DNA of 64,000 nucleotides from Welwitschia mirabilis (taxonomy: Eukaryota; Gnetophyta; Gnetopsida; Welwitschiales): the NCBI GenBank assembly GCA_051453625.1, contig JBOZIK010000001.1:219409961-219473960 (forward strand), in the 5' to 3' direction. Below, piece after piece: positions 12,060-24,246 of this stretch. The notes under the pieces were generated by a model. The model did no database searches, had not been told where the DNA came from, and saw only the letters and a program-made list of their open reading frames with translations. Position 1 is the first letter of the stretch. Each line of letters starts with the position of its first letter. The position numbers and the translations under genes are program-made.

Positions 12060-13260
12060 AGAGGATCATTCAGATTCCATGGCTTCCTCCTCTTCCAATT
12101 ATTCTTTAGAATCTTATTCTTCTTTCTCTTCCTCTTCTTTGATAGCCTTTTACATTGAGCTTCTAACTTCTTCTAAAGTATTTGCAATCTCATACCCAGC
12201 TGTGATTGGAGATTATTTCATATGCTTGGTATAAGAGTTAATTTGCCTTAGGTATGAAATAGTCTCTTCTGATGAGACTTGCTTGGGAGAAGTAAATTTA
12301 GAGGATTTTTTGGAACCTACAAAGGTATGCACATGAGATAATGTTACATGCCTAATGAGTGATATGGTAATACTAAACTTTATAATGACAACAAAGACTA
12401 GCAATTAGCACTGAGTAGAGAAGAGTCCTAGTTATGTGATACTCCAACTAGGAGATCATATTCTTTAGTATCATACAAGGGCAACAATAGAGTGCTTATT
12501 TTATAACAAGTACATCAAATAGATCCTATAATTAGAGGTCTTATCATGATGATCCATCAAAGCCAAGAAATTATAAGTAAACTAATGGAATTTACCACAA
12601 AGTTCCCTTATTACGTCTGCTTTATCTTTCATAGAGTTATGAAGAGGCCAAAACTCATAATAATCTCCTCTTAGAAAATTAGTAATGGTAGTAATATAGT
12701 TTATGGTAATCCTCATTTTTTTCCTTAAAACTAGGATTTCTAGGATTTCATTATTGGCTTTACAAGAAGCATTATAATAGAACATCATAGTGAGAAAAGC
12801 ATAGGTAGCTCCTAAAACATCAAGAAAATAAGAAAAATCCAAATATTTTAAAAGTTGAATCACATCCCTAAGCTCCTTTATCTCTGTTGTGATAATAACC
12901 ATTTTCTGGTCCACTAGCATCTTCTCAAACTTTTCATTGAACATTTTCAAAGCTTCTTCAGACATGCCTTAATAGAAATAATAAGGATCTCTACTAGAAA
13001 CTTCCTTTTACCACCTCCTAGAGGGCCCCTCAGTTATTACAACCACATGGTAAAAGCTTTGAATTAGGGAAAATTTGAAAGAGATAGTAAATTTGAAGGA
13101 GACAAGTGGCTAGAAGACAATGAAAAGGATTTGGGCTCCACTTACTTTTAAAAAAAAAGTTAATTAGGTGGGTTTTGATAAAGAAATTCAGTCTATTAAT
13201 AGTTCTATCACATTGTAATCCTATAGGTCTGATTTTAACCTTTTGAGACATGAGCCATAG
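12060..13260 (-). pseudogene. extra ORF region after pol (Opie-like element), unknown product
   Basis: Maximus-lineage copia elements often carry an additional ORF between RNase H and the 3' LTR, sometimes called env-like. Two open pieces are visible on the minus strand. 13251-13030 (73 codons) ends in ...KLLPCGCNN. 12965-12582 (127 codons, from MSEEALKMFNEKFEKML) is rich in charged helix-forming residues in its first third and has a hydrophobic stretch at residues ~47-63 (YFLDVLGATYAFLTMMF). 12120-12060 reads as an acidic Glu-rich tail. I do not recognise the product and cannot show a signal peptide or fusion motif, so env-like is only positional. Confidence 0.45.
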
Positions 13261-13624
13261 TACTCTTAAGGTCTAGACAACTAGGTTTTCATTCTAGTTA
13301 ATCAACCACCTCTAGTTGACTAAATCATAAATCTAATCAAATGTCCTACAATTAGTCAGAGTATGGAGAGATAACTCCTACTTCATTTCAAGAATGAAGA
13401 AAATTATCCAAATTTAGGGGTTTGGTAAAGATATCAATAATTTAACAATTTATGCTCATAAAATACATAGAAATATTTCAATTTTTAACTTGATCTCTTA
13501 AAAAATAAAGTCTTAGATTAATGTGTTTAGTTCTATAATTCCAAAGAAGATTTTTAAAAATAATTATTACACTAGTATTATCACTAAAAATAGGAACCTA
13601 TTCAAAAACTATACTAAAGGCCTC

Positions 13625-13900
13625 TAGCATTTCCTTCATCTAAAGGAAATGAGCACAATAATTCCTTTCTACAATATACTTAGCTTCTACTATTAAAAAG
13701 AAGGTTAAGTTTTTCTTTTTACTAGCCCATTCTACTAAGCATGATTCTAATAGAAAATAATTATCACTTATGCTTTTTCTATCATTCTTACATACAATAT
13801 GGTCTACATTACTGAATCCTACAAGATTAAAAGATGTCTCTTTATGATACCACAAACCATAATCACATGTGATCTTTATATGTCTAATTATTCTTCTCAC
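13625..13900 (-). pseudogene. RNase H domain, copia (Opie-like)
   Basis: RNase H removes RNA from the RNA:DNA hybrid during reverse transcription. Open for 86 codons on the minus strand. Family text includes RRIIRHIK.TCDYGLWY, SFNLVGFSNVDH (usual form GFSDADY), NDRKSISDN and SCLVEWASKK, then VEAKYIVERNYCAHFL where active copies have TAEAEY. The catalytic Asp in the GFSDAD motif reads Asn, and the AEAEY Glu has become Lys. It is followed by the extra ORF region and preceded by the RT remnant. Confidence 0.85.
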
Positions 13901-13904
13901 TGCT

Positions 13905-14900
13905 TGTAGGTGTGATTATTTCGATTGGGTTTAGTACCTTGTACGCACACCAATACTAAACATAATATAAGGTCTACTTATAGTTAGATATAATCGGTTC
14001 CCTATCATACTCTTATAAAGCTTCTAATCTACTAATTTTCCATCTTCATCTAGACTAAATTACAAGAAGTTAACATAGATATATCAGTTCTTCTAGCCTT
14101 CTATAATTTAAAACATTTGATCAAATCCATTACATATTTAAATTGTAAGATAAAAATTCCATTCTTTGTTTACTTAATCTATAATCCAAGAAATATTTTT
14201 ACTTTACCAAGCATGCTCATCGCAAAATGCATTATCATAATATTTATAAATTCTTTTGATAAAACTTTACTAGAGGTATCAAATATGATATTGTCCACTG
14301 TATAATGATAAGATCCTTTTTTATGTTCTTAACAAATAAAGCTTTATCTATTGTTCCATGAATATAACCATTTTCATTTAGAAATGTGGCTAACTTTTCA
14401 TACTAATCTCTTGGTGCTTACTTTAATTCATGCAAAGCCTTCTTAAATCTATAAACATGATCAGATTTATGAGGATCTACAAACCCTTGTGGTTGTTCTA
14501 CATACACTTCTTCATTTAGGGATCTATTTAAAAAAGCACTCTTTACATTCATTTAATATACTTTGATACTCTAAAAGGATGTAAAAGATAAAAACATTCT
14601 AATGCTATCAAGTCTTACAACTAAATCAAACTTGCTACTTACATTAATGCCTTCAATTTGATTGTAGCCTTATGCTACTAATCTTGCTTTGCATTTTTAT
14701 GATATTTTTTTCCTTATCACATTTTTTCTTAAAGATCCACTTAGGCCCAATAACATTTTATCTTTTAGCCTTTCGACAAGCTTCTGTACATCATTTCTTT
14801 TAAATTATTGTAACTTAGTTTGCATGGCCATCATTCATTTTGCATGGTATTTAGCTTCTTCAAATCTTCTAGATTCAATTTGTGAAACATAAAAAATGTG
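13905..14900 (-). pseudogene. reverse transcriptase domain, copia (Opie-like)
   Basis: The plus strand is non-coding here; the minus strand, over several frames, gives RT text: ...[44 protein letters not shown] (14550-14470), [35 protein letters not shown] and then TVDNIIF where YVDDIIF is expected (about 14285-14310). It continues through LGKVK.FLGL. Loss of the catalytic Asp pair (VDD to VDN), internal stops and at least one frameshift show it is inactive. The order integrase, RT, RNase H is that of Ty1/copia. Confidence 0.8.
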
Positions 14901-14999
14901 GGCACAAAAATTCTTCATACAGCTCCATGTCTTTATCTTTAAGCTAACTTTTCTAATAATAGACCCTAAAGGGTGATCTTTTATCTCTTTAAACTTTTT

Positions 15000-15905
15000 A
15001 ATATTGAATTATTTTGTATGAAATTCTTCTTCTTTTTTAGTAGACATTTCTTTTGTTGTGGAGATGATTAGGGATGTGTATTTCTCATCATTTGAACAAA
15101 TAGGTTTTCTGCTAATGTTATCTATTTGCACATTTATTAATTCTTCTATAGTTAGGCTTCTTTTATTGAAGATATGATAATATCTATTTGTAGTTGAATA
15201 TCCCAAAAAAAATTTCTTCACTAGTCTTAGACTAAAATTTTCTTAGATGTTCTCTATCTTTTAATACATAACACTTACTCTCAAAAACTTTAAAATAAGA
15301 AACATTTGGTTGTTTTCTTTTCCAAAAATTACAAGAATTTTTATTCATTCTAGGTCTAAAGTAAACTCTATTTAGGATATAACATGTAGTACTAATAGCT
15401 TCAACCTAAAAAGATTTTCGAACCTCCTTGTCATTAAACATAGTTGTTGCCATTTCTTAGAGGACTTTATTCTTTCTCTCATAAATACCATTTTGTTGAG
15501 GTGTTTTAGGGGCTAAAAATTGATGATCAATGTCATTATCAATATAATACTTCTTAAATAAGTAATTTTTAAACTCACCACCATGATCGCTTCTTATTTT
15601 CTTTATGATAGCCTTTTTTATTTTGAATTTTATTACATATTCAATCCAATTTTTATATGTTTCAGATTCTTTGAAAGAAATGAAACCCATGTGTATCTTG
15701 TAAAATCATCAGTCATGGTTAAAAAATATCATTTATCTTCTAAAATTTGAGTTTGAGCTAGTCTCCAAGTTCATATGAATAAGTTCTATAGGCATGGTTT
15801 GGAAAACTTGATTTTTACTTTTTTGTGATGTTCTTATTTGTTTTTCTTTTTGGCATGCATCACAAAGGCCATGTTTTTTTAACATTTATTTTTGAAATAC
15901 CTTTA
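15000..15905 (-). pseudogene. integrase domain and C-terminal linker, copia (Opie-like)
   Basis: Integrase inserts the cDNA into host DNA. On the minus strand the zinc-binding region ends in HGLCDACQKEKQ near 15880. The catalytic core follows, with KKIRSDHGGEFKN (second catalytic Asp kept), HQFLAPKTPQQNGIYERKN (Glu of the DDE triad kept) at 15600-15460, and then the GKR/linker text KKFFLGYSTTNRYYHIFNKRSLTIEE at 15221-15140. The longest open stretch is 77 codons (15690-15457). The fragments are in different frames. Confidence 0.82.
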
Positions 15906-16450
15906 AAAATTTATTTTATAATAATCATTTTAGAATGATCATAATTAACATGATCTAAATGTTTATGCCAAAGCTTTTCTTGATTAACATGGAAAAAAGA
16001 ACAAGCAAAAAATAATCAATCAATACTATAGATATTATCTATTCTATTTTCCTTTAAAATATCATGTATTTTGTCATGCCTAACTTCACATTTAGTACTA
16101 TCAAAAACAATCTTATAGCCTTTGTTACAAATTTCACCAATACTAAGTAAATTATGCTTTAAACCATTGAAATACAAACTTCATTTATTCTAGATAAGTT
16201 ATCTCCACCAATGCTTCTAATTCCTTCAATTTTGGCTCTTCCATTATCATCAAAAGTAACTTCTTCTCCATTAAAGTCATTTATCTATTTGAATCTAAAC
16301 TTGCCTCTCATCATATGTTGAGAGTAGTCACTATCCAAATACTAGCTAGTGCCATTTGAAATCTTAAAAGTTATTTAAATCAATAGACTTTTTAAATCAT
16401 TATCTTTCATCCAGTTTTTTTTTTATAATAATGTGATATACCTCCTCTCG
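15906..16450 (-). pseudogene. aspartic protease and pre-integrase region, copia (Opie-like)
   Basis: The minus strand around 16345-16270 reads YLDSDYSQHMMRGKFRF, then GEEVTFDDNG. This matches the copia protease start (usually YLDSGCSRHMTGD...F followed by VTFGDNG). The active-site D-S-G reads D-S-D, a G-to-A change that would abolish activity. Below it, towards 15906, the usual pre-integrase stretch precedes the zinc-binding CDAC. Confidence 0.75.
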
Positions 16451-16629
16451 AAATAAATTTAAATGAAAAGGTACTAACTAAATTCAAAAATAAAATCTAT
16501 TTTCTAGCATTACAAAAAAACTTTGAATGACCTGATTTACCACAAAAATGACATGTAACTTTAGAAATAAACTTATTTTGCTAAGTTACTTGATTTTGCT
16601 AAAGTCGAGGTCTTTGGGGATGAAACTAG

Positions 16630-18040
16630 TGCATGGCTTATTATGAGTCAGTTTGTGAATTCAAAGCATCTATTTAAATTTATTAAATCACTAGAAAATT
16701 TATTGACAAAATGTGACAAGTGCTTTACCTCAAGTATAAGTTTGGAATTTTCAAATTTGGCAATCTTCTATTTTGCTTCTAATTCCTCCTTTTCTTTGAT
16801 GAGAATTTTTACAATCTTGTTCAGACCATTAATGTGCTTTATCAATTTTTCACATTTCATATAAAGTTCCTAATAAGTGTCTTCAAGCTCATTATTATTT
16901 TCTTCATTAACACCCAAATCATCAAGTTCAGATGTACTAGGCAAGTTCTATAATGGAGGCATAATTACCATAAAAGAGCGTCTTCTATCTCCATCTAAAT
17001 CTTGACTAGAATAACCATCATCATTATCATCCACATTATTCCATGTAAAAATGAATGAAGACATCTTTGACTTTTCTTGTTCTCTCTTATTATTTGAACA
17101 CTCATTTTCCATTTGTTTAAAGCCTTTACATACATAGCATTCAATCTCTTTTCCTTTGTCTTGATCTTTTCTAAACTTTAAGTGTTCTCTTCTTGTTCCT
17201 CTACTTGGCTTACCTTCCTTCTTTCTTCTATGTAAAAATTTTGTAAATATTTTTCCTAATAGAGTAACTTCATCATCATCTAGATCTTCATTTGATTTTT
17301 TTGACCTGTACTCTTCTTGCACACATTTCAAAGTAATTTCTTTCTTCCTATCTTTAGAAACTTATAATTCATAAGTTTGTAAATTACCTTTCAATTCTTC
17401 TATTATCATCATGTTAACATTCTTCCTTTCTTTTATTGTAGTAAATTTTGATTCAAATTTTTTTGGAAGGGATATTAGTACTTTTTGGAATACCTTTGCC
17501 TTATTCATTCTTTCATCTAGACTTATCATGAAATTTATAATGTTGATAACTCTAGCAAAGAATTCCTATAAGGCCTCCTCCTTATTCATATAAATGTATT
17601 CAAATTTAGAAATGAGCATTTGAAGTTTTGCCTTCTTGATAGTGGATGTCCCTCCATGTGCAACTTCAAGAATGCCCCATGCTTTCTTTGCATGTCCATA
17701 GTGTACAATACATTTGACCTTGTCTGCACAAACTACATAAGAAATAGCATTAAGAGCACAAGTATCAATAGTATTTTTTGATCTATTAGTGGAATTCTAT
17801 TGGTTTTAGGTTTTTGTGACTATAATGGTGTTATCATGGGCATCAGTTTTAGTTAGAGTAGGCACAGTGTATCCATTATAAATAACCTCTTCAATGTCTA
17901 CCTCTATGAATCCAAGAAATATTTTCATACATGCTTATAATATGCATAATTTGATCCATTAAACATGGGTGGATGACTAGTGGAAAAGCCATCAAAATCG
18001 TTACTTATTTTTGGATTCCAGAGTCCTGTTAGAATCTTAA
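16630..18040 (-). pseudogene. gag with decayed zinc knuckle, copia (Opie-like)
   Basis: Gag begins after the PBS (about 18040). The best open piece is 17331-16948 (127 codons): a basic, Lys-rich stretch (HRRKKEGKPSRGTRREHLKFRKDQDKGKE), then CYVCKGFKQMENEC, which is a CCHC knuckle (C-x2-C-x4-H-x4-C) whose His reads Gln, then an acidic, Asp-rich tail. Upstream (17900-17340) the minus strand holds further gag-like text in broken frames. Lengths and order fit Maximus gag proteins. Confidence 0.75.
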
Positions 18041-18052
18041 CATAGATTCAAT

Positions 18053-18067
18053 GAATCTCTGATACCA
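18053..18067 (-). other. primer binding site, tRNA-iMet type (Opie-like element)
   Basis: The minus strand reads TGGTATCAGAGATTC two bases after the LTR end (...CCTACA). TGGTATCAGAG is the initiator-Met complement used by most plant copia elements and is intact here. Confidence 0.92.
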
Positions 18068-18069
18068 AA

Positions 18070-19422
18070 TGTAGGATTAAGATCCCTAGAGTAAGAGTGG
18101 TGATAATTTAATTAAATAACTTCATAATATTTGAATTTCTTAAAATAAACACTAAAAACTTATGCAAAAAAAACTAAAACTATTCTAAAATACTAAATGA
18201 TAAAAAGCACAGAAATACCAATGAGTAGCACACAAGATTTATAGTAGTTCAAAAAACCCTCTACTCCACTCTTAATGATTAGCTTCTATCCAAGCTTGAT
18301 TTGGATCTCTATTAATCACTTTTCAAGTATTCCAAATTCACTTTTAATCTTCACAAATGAATTTTTTTAACGCTTAGTTTCAACCTTTTGCAAGAAAGTG
18401 AAGTGGTGATGATGATGTATCAAAATGCATAAGTTTCACTTGATCTTTTGGATTAAGGATAGTATTGATGCACTTCTTTGGAAGATGGTACAATTTGAAA
18501 ACATATAGTGCAATAGATTTAAGTAAGTATGAAATGGTAATAATATTTCTTGGTTCATCTTTGGTCAAGTATGAGAGGCCAATAAGTACAACAAATGATT
18601 TCAAAAAATTCAAAAGTGTACAGTTATTTTTTACTCTTGATTAATATATATTGGAAGACTTTTAAGATTTTTTACAAGTAAGAAGATCTTTCAATAAACA
18701 TAAAATTAACATATAGTGGCTAGAAAAATCCATTTTTCATCATGATTAATCAATCTATTAAAAGTTTAGTTAATCCCATCTAGTTTTGTGACTTAAATAA
18801 GTTACCCTTAGGTTCTTTTAGTTGATCCTTATTTCTTATGACTCCATGTCTAGATGAGTTCTTATGGTTTGGTTGACTGCTCATCTGGTTGCTTAGATAT
18901 TTATCTAGTCATCTCCTTAATCAAGAAAAATCTAACACAGCTTTCTATTCCATGCTTAGTCAACCCCATAAAAGTCTAGTTGACCCCATGCTAACAAAAG
19001 ATTGAATGCAACTCCAAGTTTAGTCAACCCTTAGGGATTTAGTTAACCCCTTGACAATTAACTAATAAGTATTATAAGCATAGTGCTTAGATTCAATTAA
19101 CCCCTCATGTATTAATTAATCCCTAGACAATTGGCTAAGAAGTATTAATTCTCAGATGAATAGGTTTGGTTGACCCCTCATGTGTTTGGCCAAACCCTCT
19201 AAATTTAGCTCATTTTTGTACTCACTTTAGGTGCAACTGACTCCTTAGAAGTCTATTCGATCCCTTAAGAGGGTATAAAAGATTAACAGATTAAAGATCA
19301 AAAAGTGATAAATTATTTTATCTTTTGACCTACAATGATCAATATTTTTTGCATAAGATACAACATGTTTTATTACATAGAAAACATTAGTTGGACATTA
19401 ATTGGTAAATAATAACTTAACA
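18070..19422 (-). repeat. 5' LTR of the Opie-like element
   Basis: The plus strand starts TGTAGGATTAAG and ends ACTTAACA, so on the minus strand it runs TGTTAAGT...CCTACA with proper TG...CA ends. GTCGAC-like motifs fill 18730-19260 (U3). A TATATATT stretch lies on the minus strand near 18640-18652. Pairs with 10247-11609. Confidence 0.92.
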
Positions 19423-19427
19423 CCTTC
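19423..19427. repeat. target site duplication (right) of the Opie-like element
   Basis: CCTTC, identical to 10242-10246. The Athila protease-proximal frame resumes here with SYAKFLE. Confidence 0.9.
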
Positions 19428-20200
19428 CTATGCTAAATTTCTTGAATACTTATGCATTATAAAAAGGTAAATTAACATTAAATTCAATATCTTTTTAGCT
19501 TAGCAATGAGTGTTATTCTCTAGAAATAATTCCCACCAAAGTATAAAGACTTGGATGTCCTACAATTATCATTACCATAAGTAGTAAAACACTTAACCAA
19601 GCCTTATTAGATTTATGAACTAGTGTAAACTTATTCCCTTATAAATCCTATAAGTAATTTGACTTGAAAGAACTGAAAAACAAAAAAATCCAACTCTAAT
19701 TAATGGATAACTCTATTAAAACACTATTAGAAGTCATTAAGGATATCATAGTTAGAGTGGATAATTATTACTTTCCAATAGATTTTATGGTCTTAGACAT
19801 GGAGAAATCATCAAGCTAAACAATTCCTATTATTTTAGGAATATGATTCTTAATAACCTTAAATTCCTTAAACAATTGCAGAAATAAATTAATGAACATT
19901 TCATTTAGTAACATAACCATAGAGTTAAATGTCTTTAATGCTATGAAGTTACTATTAAATGACAAAGGGATAGAGTTGATAGATGGGATAGAAGGACTTT
20001 TTTTAGAAATTTACTTTTCATTCTTCCCAAAATGATGAAATTAAAGAAACCTATCTTGTAGCCCAAAATGAAGTTAACTTAGAACTTAAACCTTTACCTA
20101 ATGATCTGAAATATGCTTTCTTAGGAGATAACTCCATCTTCCCGATAGTCATAAACTCTTCCTTGATCTTATTTAAATAATATTAATTACTTAAACTCTT
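19428..20200 (+). pseudogene. protease region of the Athila-like element
   Basis: Begins in the SYAKFLE motif that lies just before the protease in Athila polyproteins. Around 19585-19660 the text ALLDL.TSVNLFPYKSYK corresponds to the protease active-site stretch (usually CDLGASVNLMP..). The Gly/Ala position after DL is a stop codon. It continues with IVRVDNYYFPIDFMVLDMEKSS and IPIILG, the standard downstream motifs (VDFVVLDM, IPLILGRPFL) in the same order. Several in-frame stops. Confidence 0.78.
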
Positions 20201-20209
20201 AAAGAAGAA

Positions 20210-21110
20210 AAAGTAAATAATATAATGGACCCTCTTTGACATTAGAGGCATTGACCTCAATATTTACATGTACCATATTTATTCAGAGGAAAATGTCAAA
20301 CCATCTATTAAAGCAAAATGTCGGATAAATCCAACTAATACAGAAGTTATTAAAAATGAGGTAATAAAACTTCTTAACAATGGGATTATCTACCCTATTT
20401 CAGATAGCAAGTGGATAACTCTAACTCATACTATAACAAAGAAATCAAGATTTATGCTTGTCCCTAACAAGCATAATGAATTTATCCCTACCAAACCTAC
20501 TGCAAAATGGAAGATGTATATTAATTATAAAAAATCAAATGCTATGTCTAGAAAAGATCATTGTCCTCTTCATTTTCTAGATCAAATTTTAGAACTCCTC
20601 ACAAGATACCATTTTTACTATTTCTTGGATAGTTACTTAGGTTACAACTAGATTGAAATTTTTTTCAAAGATTATGAAAAATCCACTTTACTTACCCCTA
20701 TGGAATGTTTACTTATAAATAAATGTCCTTTGGAATATGCAATGCACCTACTACTTTTTAATGTTGCATGTTTGGAATCTTCACTGACTTATTAGATTTA
20801 TCTATTCAAATATTCATGAATGACTTCTTTATTTATGGAAACTTATTTAGTTATTTTTTAAGTAACTTAGAACATGTTCTTAAAAGATGCATTGAAAAAT
20901 GCCTTATACGCAACTAGAAAAAATGCCATTTTATGGTAAATTAAGGTATAGTTTTAGGACATGTCATCTCCAAGGAAGAAATTTAGGTAGATTCTAATAA
21001 GATCTCATTGATAATACACCTATTACCCCAAGAGACGAAAATACATTAGATCTTTTTTATAGTACATAAGATATTATAGGTTATTCATTAAGGATTTTAG
21101 TAAAATTTCT
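20210..21110 (+). pseudogene. reverse transcriptase domain, Athila-like gypsy
   Basis: The open piece 20268-20651 (127 codons) reads through HIYSEENVKPSIK.KCRINPTN, EVIKLLNNGIIYPISDSKW, a divergent basic stretch, then WKMYINYKKSNAMSRKDHCPLHFLDQILE and YYFLDSYLGYN, i.e. the fingers and palm of gypsy RT with the first catalytic Asp (FLD) kept. Further on, IFMNDFFIYG (20810-20840) stands where Athila has FMDDFSVFG: the catalytic Asp pair reads Asn-Asp. A stop follows GYN and more occur downstream. It lies in the normal place between protease and RNase H. Confidence 0.88.
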
Positions 21111-21114
21111 AAAC

Positions 21115-21620
21115 CTTTATGTGATTTTTTAAGCAAGGATGCTTCTTTTGAATGGACACTAGAATGTGAAAAGACATTTGAATAGCTCAAGGAAGAACTA
21201 ACTTCTACACCCATTATCTAACCATCTAATTGGAAGTTACCTTTTGAACTTATATGTAATGGAAGTGACATTATAGTATGAGCTATGTTAGGACAAAGAG
21301 TTGATAAAAAGCAAATTGTAATTTACTATGCTAATAAAACCTTAAATGATACTCAAATCAATTACATTATCATAGAGAAGGAGATTTTGGTTATTATCTT
21401 TATGCTTAAAAAATTTATACAATACCTTTTAGGATCTAAGATAGTCATTTCCACTGATCACTTGATCATTAGATACCTTTTTGCTAAAAACAATCCAAAA
21501 CCATGTCTTATTAAGTGGATCCTCCTCCTTTAATAATTGGATTTAGAGATTAAGGATAAGAAAAACTTTGTTAATGTTATCACAAATCACCTTTCATACA
21601 TCTCTTTAAATAATTTTCAA
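21115..21620 (+). pseudogene. RNase H domain, Athila-like gypsy
   Basis: The open stretch 21285-21533 reads MLGQRVDKKQIVIYYANKTLND..INY...EKEILVIIFMLKKF..YLLGSKIVISTDHLIIRYLF, matching Athila RNase H almost position by position. The usual motifs are Y-A-S-(R/K)-T-L-N-D, T-E-K-E-L-L-A-V and D-H-A-A-L-(K/R)-Y-L. Upstream, DFSKISKPLC.FLSKDASFEWT and CEKTFE..KEEL belong to the connection. Stops after ILLL interrupt it. Confidence 0.87.
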
Positions 21621-21639
21621 ACATCTTTACCTATTAATG

Positions 21640-22860
21640 ATACTTTTCTTGATAAACATCTCTTTTCAATCAAAGAGACACCTTGGTTTGTAGATATTAT
21701 TAATTACTTATTATAAAACTATTCCTTTCCACTAGACCACTAATGATAAAAAGAGGTTCTTGAGCAAAATTAAATATTTCTTCTAGGATAGCCAATACCT
21801 TTTTAAATACTATCCAAATCAAGTCATTCACAAATGTATCCTTTAAATTAATGTTTAAGCAATACTTAAACAATGCCATTCTAAGGCTTGTGGGGGTCAC
21901 CACTTAGCTAATAAGACTACAATGAAAATCTTCCAATATAGTTTCTATTGACCATTAATTTTTAAAGGCTCCTATCTTTAAAATAAATCTTGTTATAACT
22001 ATCAAAACTTAGGGGGTCTTTCTCATAGATAAATGATGCCCTTAAATCCCATCCCTATTATTGAACCTTTCAACATATGGTAATTGGATTTTCAAGGCTC
22101 TTATCGATCATGTAATGGACGTTAATACATTATTTTTTGTGTTGACTACATAACTAAAATAGTCAAAGCTTGTGCTTATTAAACAAATGATGTTAAAATG
22201 GTAGTTAGATTTTTTAAAGAAAATGTTTTAGCTCATTTTGGCTATCTACATGTTTTAATTAGTAATGGAAGAATATACTTTTGTAATAAAATATTTAATA
22301 ATCTTCTTTCTAAATAGGGGGTTACACATAAAGTTAAAATACCTTATCATGCATAAACAAGTAACCAAGTTGAGGTTATGAAAAGGGAACTTAAGAAAAT
22401 CCTTTAGAAATTAGTAAACTCAACATGAAAAGACTAGTTCTTCAAACTTAATGATTTCTTATGGCTGTACCACACTGCTTATAAAACACCTTTAGAAATG
22501 TTACCTTTTTTTATTAGTCTATGGTAAATCATGTTATTTACCTATGAAACTTAAGCATATGGCTTACTAGGAAATTAAGAATATGAACTTAGACTTAGAG
22601 GCTATAAAGGAAAATAGGGTCATACAAGTCAATGAATTAGGTAAAATTAGAAATGATTCCTATGACAACATGAGAATAAATAAGGATAGGATGAAGAGGT
22701 TTCATGATTAACATATCTTTATAAAAACTTTTTAGAAGGAAAACTATTCTTGCTATATAATTCACGGTTACATCTTTTCCTAGGCAAATTAGTAACTAAA
22801 GGGAAAGCACCCTTCTTAATAAAAAAAGGTTTTATTACATGGAGTTATTAAAAATCCCAA
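21640..22860 (+). pseudogene. integrase domain, Athila-like gypsy
   Basis: Starts at PWFVDIINYL. The HHCC zinc-binding region is at 21870-22030: CHSKACGGHHLANKTTMKI, then YSFYWPLIFKGSY and CYNYQ, where the second Cys pair (C-x2-C) has lost one Cys to Tyr. The catalytic core has LDFQGSY (usually IDFMGPF, first Asp kept) near 22090, VDYITKIVKA, and then LISNGRIYFCN where S-D-R-G-T-H-F is usual, so the second catalytic Asp is Asn. NQVEV (22360) keeps the Glu. The C-terminal part (AYKTPLEML, YGKSCYLPMK, LLYNSRLHLFP-like) extends to about 22860. Inactive. Confidence 0.88.
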
Positions 22861-24238
22861 AAATAGTCAACTCCTTCAAGTTAATGAACACCACTTAAAA
22901 CATTATCACTCATTCCACCATCCTTTTAAACATTAACATTCACTAAATCCATGATCAAATCCCTTCATTAAACCTATAAACCATTCATATAAACCATTAA
23001 TCTACAAGTTTTAAAACTTATTAATCCAAGTTAAAAGTCCTTAAATAAAAACTAATAATAAGATATTGTGTTATCATCTAAGTAATGGTTAAAATCTAGT
23101 TTACTTATAGGTTTTAAGGGAAAGAATGCTTATTTTCAGTGGGCTAGTTAAGAATGCATTTACTTAGGGTCTCTAGTTTTGGAAAAATTTGGTTGAAAAT
23201 GTGGGATTTACCTTTGCATATTCTATTTAAGTAAAATGCCTTTAATGGGGACAAGATTTATCTTGACTAGGCTAATGAGCTAATGACCCCTTAGAAGTGC
23301 ATAAAAAATGGCTATGAGAAGACAAAGAAAAGAAATAATATATCTTTTATCCAAAGGCAGATAATATTAATCACTTAATTGGGTTTAGTTAATGACATCA
23401 AGGCTATGGATGCCTACTAGAAATGTAACTCTAATGATTTATTTATAACATGTTAAACTGCATTAGGGCTATAAATGCTTACTACAATGCATCACTGATT
23501 TTTGCATAATATAACATGCTTAATTTAAAGGCATAATACTAAGGGCATATGTGGAGGTAAAAATGAAAAATAAAGGAATAAAAAGATGGGAATCAGAGGT
23601 ATTATGTAAACCATTTTTTCTTAACTTTCATACTTATGATTTGCATTAATTCCTAATATTCCTAAGAATTACTAGGTTAAAACTTAACTTGATTGATAAC
23701 GCAATCCACTAAAAAATATAAAAATACAATAAAGGACTAATAACTTCACTACATTACTTGTTTATTCATTGGTTTCTAGTTTTACTTCATTCATGTATCT
23801 CTATCTCATTTACCACACATTACTTCACTACATTCCACTTCATATCATTTTCATGAGAATTAACTCCTAAGGCATTAACTGTTTTTACAAATAGTTTTTT
23901 CATCTATCACATGCTTAGTTGTAAATAGCTAGTATTTTTCCTTGGCTTAATTTTGTTTATAACAGTGAAACTCTTTTTTATCTTTCTATGCCTACGTTAT
24001 CAAATAACTTAACATTTTCATCATACACTTTGAAAAAAAAGTCAACTTTTGATTAGGAGTAGTGACATCTCTATTTTTCACTACAAGTTTTTACTTTAAT
24101 GCCTTAATCACATAAAATTAATCATAAATTTCAATTTATATCATTCACACTCTTATAAACTTTTAACATAGACAATTTTTCCATGTTTAACCCTATTTTT
24201 ATTGACTTTTTTACTAAGGTACTAGTAAAAGACTGGTT
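22861..24238 (+). other. post-pol region of the Athila-like element
   Basis: About 1.4 kb between the integrase end and the polypurine tract. Athila elements commonly carry a further ORF or a long untranslated stretch here. I see no sustained reading frame on either strand and no recognisable motif. Confidence 0.5.
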
Positions 24239-24246
24239 AAGGGATG
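24239..24246 (+). other. polypurine tract of the Athila-like element
   Basis: AAGGGATG immediately before TGTTAACATG, the 3' LTR start. Confidence 0.6.

Larger units (their letters stand above)
10247..19422 (-). mobile_element. complete but decayed Opie/SIRE-like Ty1/copia retrotransposon
   Basis: A 9.18-kb element on the minus strand with 1.35-kb LTRs at both ends, tRNA-iMet PBS, polypurine tract and perfect CCTTC target duplications. Domain order on the minus strand is gag with zinc knuckle, protease, integrase, reverse transcriptase, RNase H (integrase before RT makes it Ty1/copia), then an extra region of about 1.6 kb before the 3' LTR. That extra region and the RNase H text (DYGLWY.KETSF..VGFS, NDRKS.S, SCLVEWASKK) point to the Maximus lineage (Opie/SIRE). 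It sits inside the Athila-like element. Its frames are broken throughout and its LTRs are clearly diverged, so it is old and inactive. Confidence 0.92.

Noticed and set aside
12060-12130. Plus-strand Ser-rich start (ATGGCTTCCTCCTCTTCC) resembling a plastid-targeting N-terminus
   Set aside because: It is the complement of the Glu-rich tail of the minus-strand extra ORF, and the plus frame meets a stop soon after.
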